From Chitinophagaceae bacterium (GTDB lineage Bacteria; Bacteroidota; Bacteroidia; Chitinophagales; Chitinophagaceae), in contig JAFMJX010000046.1 of assembly GCA_017853235.1 (NCBI GenBank), positions 1 through 11,257 of the forward strand: DNA of 11,257 bases, in the 5' to 3' direction. The translations under genes were made by a program, and so were the position numbers. Shown here one piece after another: positions 5,796 to 11,257 of the stretch. Numbering within the stretch: position 1 is the stretch's first letter; every line of letters begins with the position of its first letter. A model generated the notes under the pieces. It made no database searches, had not been told where the DNA came from, and saw nothing but the letters and a program-made list of their open reading frames with translations.

Positions 5796-7133
5796 TTATT
5801 TCTTTAAATTAGGAAATTTAAAAAAGCAACCATCTCCGTAGCTTAAAAATCGGTATTTATGAGTAATAGCATGCTGATAAATGAATTTCCAATGGTCACC
5901 AGTAATGGCAGCAATGATTAAAAGTAAAGTTGATTTGGGTTGATGAAAATTGGTAATTAATCCATGAGTGATTTTAAATTGATAGCCAGGTATCACCATT
6001 AACTGTGTTTTAAATATCAATTGATTTAATTGATGGTCTTGCATCCAATTCAATAAAAAAAGAAGAACTTCTTTTTTACTGTGTCCCTCTTCTTTTAATT
6101 GATATGCATCCCATTGTAAAAGTTCGATAGCGTTAGGTTGAATGGTCGCTTGCATTAGTTTTAATCCAAGCCAATATAATGATTCTATAGTTCGAAGGGA
6201 AGTGGTACCTACTGCAATTATATTTTGATCTGTTTCAGCTAAAAACTGAACCGTTTGTTTAGTAACATCTACAAATTCGGCATGCATCACATGCTCGTTG
6301 ATATTTTCGGTTTTTACTGGCATGAATGTTCCAGCTCCAACATGTAAAGTGATGAACTTTTCCTCTATTCCTTTGCTCTTTATTTTTTGTAATAAGGATT
6401 CGCTAAAATGTAGTCCTGCAGTAGGAGCTGCTACAGATCCTTCGACAGAAGCATAAGTGGTTTGATACCTTTCAGCATCCCATTCATTTGCCTCTCTTTC
6501 TATATAAGGTGGCAAAGGAATTTGTCCAATACTTTGTAAAATCTCCGAAAAATTAATTTGTTTGTCATTCCATGTAAATTCAATTTCAAATTTTCCTTCG
6601 ATTTGTTTTATTTTTTTTGCTTTAAAATGAATGATTTTATCATTCATAAAAATTTCCTTTTCTAAAAATTCTTCCTTCCACTTTTTGGCACTACCTACTA
6701 AACAAACCCACTGTACTTTGCCTTGCGCTTGCATTGCATTATGAACGGGGTTGAATGCTGGTGTGGGTTCCAAGCAAAATATTTCAATTATACTTTTTGA
6801 AATGTCAGGTGCTTGTGAATGGTTATTTGTAGTTTTATGAATAAGCGTATTGTTTTCATCAACTACATTTAGCAAACTTTCATTTTTATCAATAGCGTTT
6901 GATTTTTTTTCAAATAAAATTCTTGCTGCAATGACTTTACTATTATTAAAAAACAAACAACTTGTTGAAGGAATAAATTGATCTATAGCATGATAATTAC
7001 TTTCTGCTACAATTGCTTGATCCCAAACTAGTAACTTGCTTTCTTCTCTGTTAGGTAGGGGGCTAAATGCGATTCGATCAGATGGTAGTTCGTAATCAAA
7101 ATCATTAATAGGGATCAAACTTGTAGGTTTCAT
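5796..7133 (-). CDS. queA: S-adenosylmethionine:tRNA ribosyltransferase-isomerase
   Basis: Makes epoxyqueuosine at the wobble position of GUN-anticodon tRNAs by transferring and isomerising the ribosyl part of S-adenosylmethionine onto preQ1. The 445 residues show the family blocks in order: NDFDYELPSDRIA (10-22), GQIPLPPYI (203-211), RYQTTYASVEGSVAAPTAGL (222-241), LHVGAGTFMPV (263-273), AVGTTSLRTIES (307-318), TNFHQPKSTLL (394-404) and YRFLSYGDGCF (427-437). E. coli QueA has about 356 residues. Part of the excess is an Asn/Ser/Lys-rich stretch at about 77-114 that interrupts the usual step from the ARxxF strand to the IEIF strand. The start at 7133 fits the family; the frame stays open for 29 more codons upstream, but that part crosses the promoter and has no family likeness. 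A TACCTTTG box ends only 5 bp before the ATG. The gene converges on the histidine kinase with 5 bp between the stops. No other queuosine genes are in view. Confidence 0.95.
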   Translation of the reverse strand: MKPTSLIPINDFDYELPSDRIAFSPLPNREESKLLVWDQAIVAESNYHAIDQFIPSTSCLFFNNSKVIAARILFEKKSNAIDKNESLLNVVDENNTLIHKTTNNHSQAPDISKSIIEIFCLEPTPAFNPVHNAMQAQGKVQWVCLVGSAKKWKEEFLEKEIFMNDKIIHFKAKKIKQIEGKFEIEFTWNDKQINFSEILQSIGQIPLPPYIEREANEWDAERYQTTYASVEGSVAAPTAGLHFSESLLQKIKSKGIEEKFITLHVGAGTFMPVKTENINEHVMHAEFVDVTKQTVQFLAETDQNIIAVGTTSLRTIESLYWLGLKLMQATIQPNAIELLQWDAYQLKEEGHSKKEVLLFLLNWMQDHQLNQLIFKTQLMVIPGYQFKITHGLITNFHQPKSTLLLIIAAITGDHWKFIYQHAITHKYRFLSYGDGCFFKFPNLKK

Positions 7134-7138
7134 GGTGG

Positions 7139-7146
7139 CAAAGGTA
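7139..7146 (-). promoter_or_regulatory. queA promoter -7 element
   Basis: On the minus strand this reads TACCTTTG, the same eight bases as the atpD -7 element and a perfect TAnnTTTG match. No TTTG is found 18-20 bp upstream; the best bases there are TGGG at 19 bp. The final G lies only 5 bases before the queA ATG, so transcription would start at or within a few bases of the start codon. Confidence 0.5.
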
Positions 7147-7200
7147 CATTTTGCCTTGATTTTCACCCATTTTAACCAGTTATGCACCTTAAAATTGGGG

Positions 7201-7209
7201 TTTTCCACA
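7201..7209 (+). promoter_or_regulatory. DnaA-box-like 9-mer
   Basis: TTTTCCACA matches the relaxed DnaA box TTWTNCACA exactly; the strict form is TTATCCACA. It lies in the queA-mraZ control region and is repeated in inverted orientation at 7295-7303. A further near match, TTATGCACC, is at 7180-7188. Function is unproven. Confidence 0.3.
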
Positions 7210-7232
7210 GGCTTACACATTCAATTTGCAGC

Positions 7233-7263
7233 TTTTACGACAAATATGGAATATAAACCTTTG
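7233..7263 (+). promoter_or_regulatory. Candidate promoter of the mraZ operon
   Basis: TTTT at 7233-7236, a 19-bp spacer and AACCTTTG at 7256-7263 resemble TTTG-N19-TAnnTTTG with one mismatch in each element. The bases after the box (CTG) resemble those after the atpD -7 element. A second -7 candidate, TCAATTTG, is at 7221-7228 but lacks a good upstream element. Use of this site would give a leader of about 115 bases that contains the MraZ boxes. Confidence 0.4.
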
Positions 7264-7294
7264 CTGTATTGAGTTACAGCCAAGTTTATTACTT

Positions 7295-7303
7295 GTGGAA
7301 AAC
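7295..7303 (-). promoter_or_regulatory. DnaA-box-like 9-mer, inverted
   Basis: The minus strand reads TTTTCCACA, an exact copy of the 9-mer at 7201-7209 in opposite orientation and a match to TTWTNCACA. It lies between the candidate mraZ promoter and the MraZ boxes. Function is unproven. Confidence 0.3.
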
Positions 7304-7326
7304 TAGATAGGGCTATTTAGACGTAG

Positions 7327-7366
7327 AAAGTGGTAAAAAGTGTTATTTTGTGTGAACAAGTGGTAA
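7327..7366 (+). promoter_or_regulatory. MraZ operator: four contiguous 10-bp boxes
   Basis: Four direct repeats follow each other without spacing: AAAGTGGTAA (7327-7336), AAAGTGTTAT (7337-7346), TTTGTGTGAA (7347-7356) and CAAGTGGTAA (7357-7366). Each has GTG at positions 4-6 followed by G or T, and the first two match AAAGTGKNNN, the MraZ box described in Mollicutes, completely. A 10-bp period puts all boxes on the same face of the helix, as expected for the ring-shaped MraZ. The array ends 21 bp before the mraZ start codon, so autoregulation of mraZ and the downstream division genes is the obvious role. Confidence 0.85.
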
Positions 7367-7387
7367 AAATCACTCTAATTATTAACA

Positions 7388-7846
7388 ATGAAAGGCTTTC
7401 ACGGAGAATATCAATCAACTATCGACGCTAAAGGGCGCTTCCATTTACCTGGCAGTTTGAAAAAACAGCTGGTAGAAGGGGAGAATCGCTTTATCGTTAG
7501 TAGAGGGTTTGAGAAGTGTTTGACACTTTATCCATTGAATAGCTGGCAAGTGATATTAGATAAGATTAGCCAATTGAACGATTTCGATCCCAAAGTGAGA
7601 CAGTTTCGTCGTCAATTTTTAGGAGGAGCAACAGAAGTGGAACTAGATGCGGCAGGCCGTATTTTATTACCACCTACTTTACGTGAGTTTGCCTTACCTG
7701 GAAAGGAGATAGTGCTAGCTGCAGCTTTAGATCGTTTCGAAATATGGGATGCAAGTAAGTACAAACAGCTCTTTGAGGATTTCTCTGCAGATGAATTTAG
7801 TAATCTAGCGCAGGAAGTAATGGCCGGAATTAAAAAACAAGATTAA
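7388..7846 (+). CDS. mraZ: Transcriptional regulator MraZ
   Basis: DNA-binding regulator encoded first in the dcw cluster, which usually controls its own operon. The 152 residues form two SpoVT/AbrB-type half domains, each with the family DxxxR motif: DAKGR at 13-17 and DAAGR at 87-91. The opening GEYQSTIDAKGRFHLP and the later FRRQFLGGATEVELDAAGRILLP are typical MraZ blocks, and the length is normal. ATG 7388 begins directly with the conserved F-x-GE segment. Four MraZ boxes lie 21 bp upstream, so gene and predicted operator are together. rsmH follows after 8 bp. Because mraZ, rsmH, ftsL and ftsI are so closely packed, MraZ would set the level of all four. Whether it represses, as in E. coli, or activates, as reported for Mollicutes, cannot be read from the sequence. 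Confidence 0.97.
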   Translation: MKGFHGEYQSTIDAKGRFHLPGSLKKQLVEGENRFIVSRGFEKCLTLYPLNSWQVILDKISQLNDFDPKVRQFRRQFLGGATEVELDAAGRILLPPTLREFALPGKEIVLAAALDRFEIWDASKYKQLFEDFSADEFSNLAQEVMAGIKKQD

Positions 7847-7854
7847 GGAAATTA

Positions 7855-8787
7855 ATGATGACAAACCCTACATCAAACATTCCTTCTTCTGAATATCATA
7901 TTCCTGTCTTATTTCACGAAACCATTGAACATCTAAATATCAAACCTGACGGTATTTATGTAGATGCCACCTTTGGAGGAGGAGGACATAGTAGAGGTAT
8001 TTTATCAAAATTAGGTCCAAAAGGAAAATTGGTTGCATTTGATCAAGATGCGGATGCAAAAAATAATCTTGTTGCTGATGATCGTTTAGTTTTTATTCCC
8101 GAAAACTTTAGGTATTTGCAACGCTTCCTTCGATTACATAAAATTGAAAAAGTGGATGGTGTTTTAGCTGACTTAGGAGTAAGCAGTCATCAATTTGATG
8201 AAGGTTCAAGAGGTTTTTCAATAAGATTTGAAGGACCCTTTGATATGCGAATGGATCAAAGGCAAGCTAAAACAGCAGCGCAAATTATAGAAAATTACGA
8301 TGAATCATCCTTGCATAAAATGTTTGAACAATATGGTGAAGTGACTAATTCAAAAACCTTAGCCAAGCATATTGTCAATCATCGAAAGCATTTAAAAATT
8401 CAAACGGTGCAAGATTTTAAATCACTTATTGCACCTGCAGTGAAAGGAAATCCTAATAAATATTGGGCACAAGTTTTTCAAGCAATACGAATTGAAGTCA
8501 ATGAGGAGATGGAAGCCTTGCATGAGTTTTTGCAACAGTTGTCTTCTGTTGTAAAGTTAGGCGGTAGAGCAGTGATCATTACTTTCCATTCAATTGAAGA
8601 CAGGTTGGTGAAAAATGCATTTAAAGTGCCAGAAGATCAAGAGGACCCATTCAATCCTTTTCTTTCCATCCAGAAAGAAAAATTTTGGAAGATCATTACT
8701 AAAAAACCAGTAGTGGCTTCTGAAAAAGAAATGAAAGAAAACAATCGAAGCAGAAGCGCAAAATTGCGTGCTGCGGAAAGATTATAA
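7855..8787 (+). CDS. rsmH: 16S rRNA (cytosine(1402)-N(4))-methyltransferase
   Basis: RsmH (formerly MraW) methylates N4 of C1402 in the decoding centre of 16S rRNA using S-adenosylmethionine. The 310-residue length is normal. Visible blocks are YHIPVLFHETI (14-24), the SAM-binding VDATFGGGGHSRGIL (36-50), GVLADLGVSSHQFD (102-115), RGFSIRFEGPFDMRMD (119-134), the KYWAQVFQAIRIEVNEE block (202-218), IITFHSIEDRLVK (241-253) and the C-terminal NNRSRSAKLRAAER (296-309). Two adjacent ATG codons, 7855 and 7858, are both possible starts. The gene lies 8 bp after mraZ and 5 bp before ftsL, with no terminator, so it belongs to the mraZ operon. Nothing in it looks damaged. Confidence 0.97.
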   Translation: MMTNPTSNIPSSEYHIPVLFHETIEHLNIKPDGIYVDATFGGGGHSRGILSKLGPKGKLVAFDQDADAKNNLVADDRLVFIPENFRYLQRFLRLHKIEKVDGVLADLGVSSHQFDEGSRGFSIRFEGPFDMRMDQRQAKTAAQIIENYDESSLHKMFEQYGEVTNSKTLAKHIVNHRKHLKIQTVQDFKSLIAPAVKGNPNKYWAQVFQAIRIEVNEEMEALHEFLQQLSSVVKLGGRAVIITFHSIEDRLVKNAFKVPEDQEDPFNPFLSIQKEKFWKIITKKPVVASEKEMKENNRSRSAKLRAAERL

Positions 8788-8792
8788 GTAGT

Positions 8793-9143
8793 ATGTCCGT
8801 ACCCGTAAATCCCAATCCAAAGGGTGCTTTAAAAAGCATCCTTAGCTATCAATGGATTGTCATGAACATTAGTTTCTTTTTGTTCTTGGCATTTTTAGCA
8901 ATCCTTTACATTGCTAACGGGCATCTTACCGACAAAACCATCCGAAAAATTAATACGACGCAACGTGAATTAAAAGAGTTGCAATTTGAATACAAAACTG
9001 TAAAGTCAGATTTAATGCGTCGTACCAGAGCTATTGAAATCCAAAATGCTGTTGCACCTTATGGGTTAATAGTTGCCAAAGAAATGCCTATGCGTTTGGT
9101 TTTAGAAAAAAAATTGAATAACACTAAAAATAATGCTCAATAA
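8793..9143 (+). CDS. ftsL: FtsL-like cell division protein
   Basis: Small bitopic membrane protein of the divisome; FtsL works with FtsB and FtsQ to recruit and activate the FtsW-FtsI septal synthase. The 116 residues have a short cytoplasmic tail with SILSYQWIVMN, one membrane helix at about 22-42, then a charged, heptad-like segment at about 49-80 that should form the periplasmic coiled coil, and a C-terminal APYGLIVAKEMPMRLV block typical of the Bacteroidota FtsL-like family. Similarity to proteobacterial FtsL is too low to see by eye, so the call rests on size, topology and position between rsmH and ftsI, the usual ftsL slot. Its TAA stop overlaps the ftsI ATG by one base (TAATG at 9141-9145), which suggests coupled translation. 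Confidence 0.85.
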   Translation: MSVPVNPNPKGALKSILSYQWIVMNISFFLFLAFLAILYIANGHLTDKTIRKINTTQRELKELQFEYKTVKSDLMRRTRAIEIQNAVAPYGLIVAKEMPMRLVLEKKLNNTKNNAQ

Positions 9144-11257
9144 TGGATGTTAAACGCGACATATTATGGAGAGTTTATTTGAGCTATATTTTAGTGATAC
9201 TAGCTTGCGTAGCAATATTGGGAAAAGCGTTTTACATTCAGCAAGTACAAGGAAAATATTGGAGAAGTTTAAGTGATAGCTTACATCAACGTATTGTGGA
9301 TATTCCAGCAGCCCGAGGAACCATCTATAGCGAAGATGGACAAATGTTAAGTACGAATATTCCGCAGTTTGATATTTACATAGATTTTAGAGTAGAACCG
9401 TTGCATGAGAAGAATGGTAAAATGTTTAGAGAAAATATTGATTCTTTAAGTATTTGTTTGTCCCAGTTATTTAAAGATCAATCTGCTGAATGGTATAAGA
9501 ATAATTTAACAAAGGCATATGAGGCGAGTGAAGGAAATTATGAACTTCGAAAAAAAATAAGTTATCCTGACTATTTATTATTAGCCAAATTTCCGCTTTT
9601 TAGATTAGGCAGATATAAAAGTGGCATGATTGCGCAAGAAAAAAACTTCAGATTAAATCCTTACGAAAATATTGGATATCGAACAATTGGTTTAGCAAGA
9701 GATGAGAATAAAGTGGGGTTAGAAAAATCTTATGATACTGTTTTAAGTGGTCGTAATGGAAGACAATTAGTTCGTGCCATTGCAGGCGGCGTTACCGTTC
9801 CTGTTCAAGAAGGTGAATTTGAAATTGCTCCTGAAAGTGGAAAAGATATTGTTAGCACAATAGATGTCTTTATTCAAGAAGTGACCGAAAATGCACTTAT
9901 GAAAATGATGATTCAGCAAGATGCAAGATCGGGGGTGGCCATGGTAATGGAAGTGAAAACAGGAAAAATTAAAGCGATTGCAAATTTAGGAAAAGTAGGA
10001 GAAGGGAAATATGCAGAAGATTTAAATTATGCTACAAGAGCTACTGAGCCTGGATCTACTTTTAAATTGGTGACATTATTATCGGCTTTAGATGAAGGTA
10101 AAGTTACCTTAGATTCTAAAGTAAACTTAGAAGGTGGCGTATGGACTTATGCAGGTAGAAATATAAAAGACGCTGAAGCTCATGGAAAACATGATGCAAC
10201 TGTTTTAGAAGCATTTGAAGAAAGTTCAAATGTAGGTATGGCAAAAATTGCATTGAATAGTTTTTCTAATAATGTAAATCAATATTATAAACACTTATCA
10301 CGTTTAAGATTGGATTCTACCTCGGGTATTGATTTAATGGGAGAGGGTCGTCCACAAGTCACCAAGCCAGGCGATCCCTTATTTGGTCCCACCACATTAC
10401 CTTGGATGGCATTTGGTTATAATATTGCCATTGCCCCAATTCAAACTTTAACATTATACAACAGTATTGCGAATGAAGGCACCATGATGCGACCTTATTT
10501 GGTGAATGCGATTAAAGAAGAAGGAAAGGTATTAAAATTATTTTCACCTAAAGCTTATCCTGTGAAAGTGGCTTCTCCAAATACGATAAGAGACTTACGT
10601 ATTGCTTTAGAAGGTGTTTGTACAAACGGAACTGCAAAAAAATTATTTGTGAATAGTTTGTACAAGGTGGCAGGAAAAACAGGGACAGCTTTGGTTGCTG
10701 ACGGAAATAAAGGGTATGCAGAAAGTATTTTTCAATCTTCTTTTGTAGGATATTTTCCTGCTGATAACCCTCAGTATACTTGTGCAGTTATTATCATCAA
10801 TCACCCTCATCAACCTAATCATTTTGGCGCTTCAGTTGCAGGGCCTGTATTTAAAGAAATTTCAGACAGATTATACTCTACTTATATCCAAAATAAATTG
10901 AACGTAGTTCCTTCATTCAATTTAAAAGACAGTCAAGCCTATCATTATTCGGTTTCTAAGATGTCATTAGCAAAAATTGCAAAGCAATTGTCTATACCTT
11001 ATCAAGATTCATCTAGTACCAATGCAGATTGGGTAAATGTAAGTGGTGCGGGGAAAAATGTAATGGTACGTCAACAATTGGTTTCGGATAGTACTATGCC
11101 TGATATCAGCGGATTAAAATTACAAGATGCATTATGGATGTGTGAGAAAAAAGGATTGATTGTGAAATGTGTTGGTAAAGGTAAAGTAGTGAAACAAAGT
11201 ATTGCACAAGGTTCATACATACAAAAAGGACAACAAATTCAAATAGAATTAAATTAA
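9143..11257 (+). CDS. ftsI: Peptidoglycan D,D-transpeptidase FtsI (PBP3-type) with C-terminal PASTA domain
   Basis: Septal class B penicillin-binding protein that cross-links peptidoglycan during division, together with FtsW. The 704 residues begin with a membrane helix (about 12-33), then the PBP dimerisation region with AARGTIYSEDGQMLSTN (56-72). The transpeptidase domain has all three active-site motifs: STFK with nucleophile Ser305 and Lys308, SSN at 361-363, and KTG at 512-514. A linker (about 580-648) leads to one PASTA domain (about 650-704, MPDISGLKLQDA to the end), longer than E. coli FtsI (about 588 residues), which lacks it. In the PASTA QSxAxG turn, Ile and Gln replace the usual two prolines. 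The gene is complete; TAA ends exactly at the last base of the window. It overlaps ftsL by one base. In a normal dcw cluster murE would come next. Confidence 0.96.
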   Translation: MDVKRDILWRVYLSYILVILACVAILGKAFYIQQVQGKYWRSLSDSLHQRIVDIPAARGTIYSEDGQMLSTNIPQFDIYIDFRVEPLHEKNGKMFRENIDSLSICLSQLFKDQSAEWYKNNLTKAYEASEGNYELRKKISYPDYLLLAKFPLFRLGRYKSGMIAQEKNFRLNPYENIGYRTIGLARDENKVGLEKSYDTVLSGRNGRQLVRAIAGGVTVPVQEGEFEIAPESGKDIVSTIDVFIQEVTENALMKMMIQQDARSGVAMVMEVKTGKIKAIANLGKVGEGKYAEDLNYATRATEPGSTFKLVTLLSALDEGKVTLDSKVNLEGGVWTYAGRNIKDAEAHGKHDATVLEAFEESSNVGMAKIALNSFSNNVNQYYKHLSRLRLDSTSGIDLMGEGRPQVTKPGDPLFGPTTLPWMAFGYNIAIAPIQTLTLYNSIANEGTMMRPYLVNAIKEEGKVLKLFSPKAYPVKVASPNTIRDLRIALEGVCTNGTAKKLFVNSLYKVAGKTGTALVADGNKGYAESIFQSSFVGYFPADNPQYTCAVIIINHPHQPNHFGASVAGPVFKEISDRLYSTYIQNKLNVVPSFNLKDSQAYHYSVSKMSLAKIAKQLSIPYQDSSSTNADWVNVSGAGKNVMVRQQLVSDSTMPDISGLKLQDALWMCEKKGLIVKCVGKGKVVKQSIAQGSYIQKGQQIQIELN

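Noticed and set aside
7134..7220. 29-codon N-terminal extension of queA
   Set aside because: The frame is open, but the added residues do not resemble QueA and the stretch contains the TACCTTTG promoter element. The family start fits ATG 7133.
1..11257. Search for mobile elements, CRISPR arrays, tRNA/rRNA genes or a new defence-type system
   Set aside because: No transposase, integrase, regular spacer array, tRNA cloverleaf or unknown gene cluster was seen. All complete genes belong to well-known housekeeping or transport families.

Overview
The window looks like chromosomal core DNA of a member of the Bacteroidota, most likely near the Chitinophagaceae/Chitinophagales. The clues are A+T-rich DNA with strong use of TTA for leucine, almost no Shine-Dalgarno sequences before starts, promoter -7 elements of the Bacteroidota TAnnTTTG type, an atpD-atpC pair standing apart from the other ATP synthase genes, a very short epsilon subunit, and a division cluster with the Bacteroidota form of FtsL and an FtsI carrying a PASTA domain. 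The placement below phylum is inference.

Layout, left to right. (1) 1-241: 3' end of an EnvC-like, catalytically degenerate LytM/M23 protein. (2) 295-2566: glycerol uptake pair, glpK (glycerol kinase) and glpF (aquaglyceroporin). (3) 2557-4460: ATP synthase beta and epsilon genes with their own consensus Bacteroidota promoter, whose upstream element lies in the last codons of glpF, closed by a clear intrinsic terminator. (4) 4474-5790: a membrane sensor histidine kinase with no adjacent response regulator. (5) 5796-7133, minus strand: queA for queuosine-tRNA synthesis, convergent with the kinase gene (5 bp between stop codons). (6) 7134-7387: a 254-bp divergent control region, the longest non-coding stretch. 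(7) 7388-11257: start of the dcw (division and cell wall) cluster, mraZ-rsmH-ftsL-ftsI, tightly packed (8 bp, 5 bp and a 1-bp overlap), ending exactly at the ftsI stop codon.

How they work together: GlpF lets glycerol in and GlpK traps it as glycerol-3-phosphate. AtpD and AtpC are the catalytic and central-stalk parts of F1. The dcw genes supply a transcription regulator (MraZ), a ribosomal RNA methyltransferase (RsmH), and the divisome scaffold and transpeptidase (FtsL, FtsI). The EnvC-like fragment is also a cell-wall function, but it is not part of the dcw operon.

No mobile element, CRISPR array, tRNA or rRNA was seen, and no clearly new multi-gene system. The most interesting material is regulatory: four contiguous 10-bp repeats matching MraZ boxes just before mraZ, two DnaA-box-like 9-mers in the same control region, and a queA promoter so close to the start codon that the transcript may be leaderless. 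Smaller oddities are a G+C-rich, C-ending-codon patch inside glpF, a lineage-specific looking insertion in QueA, and the isolated histidine kinase with a GTG start right after a terminator.
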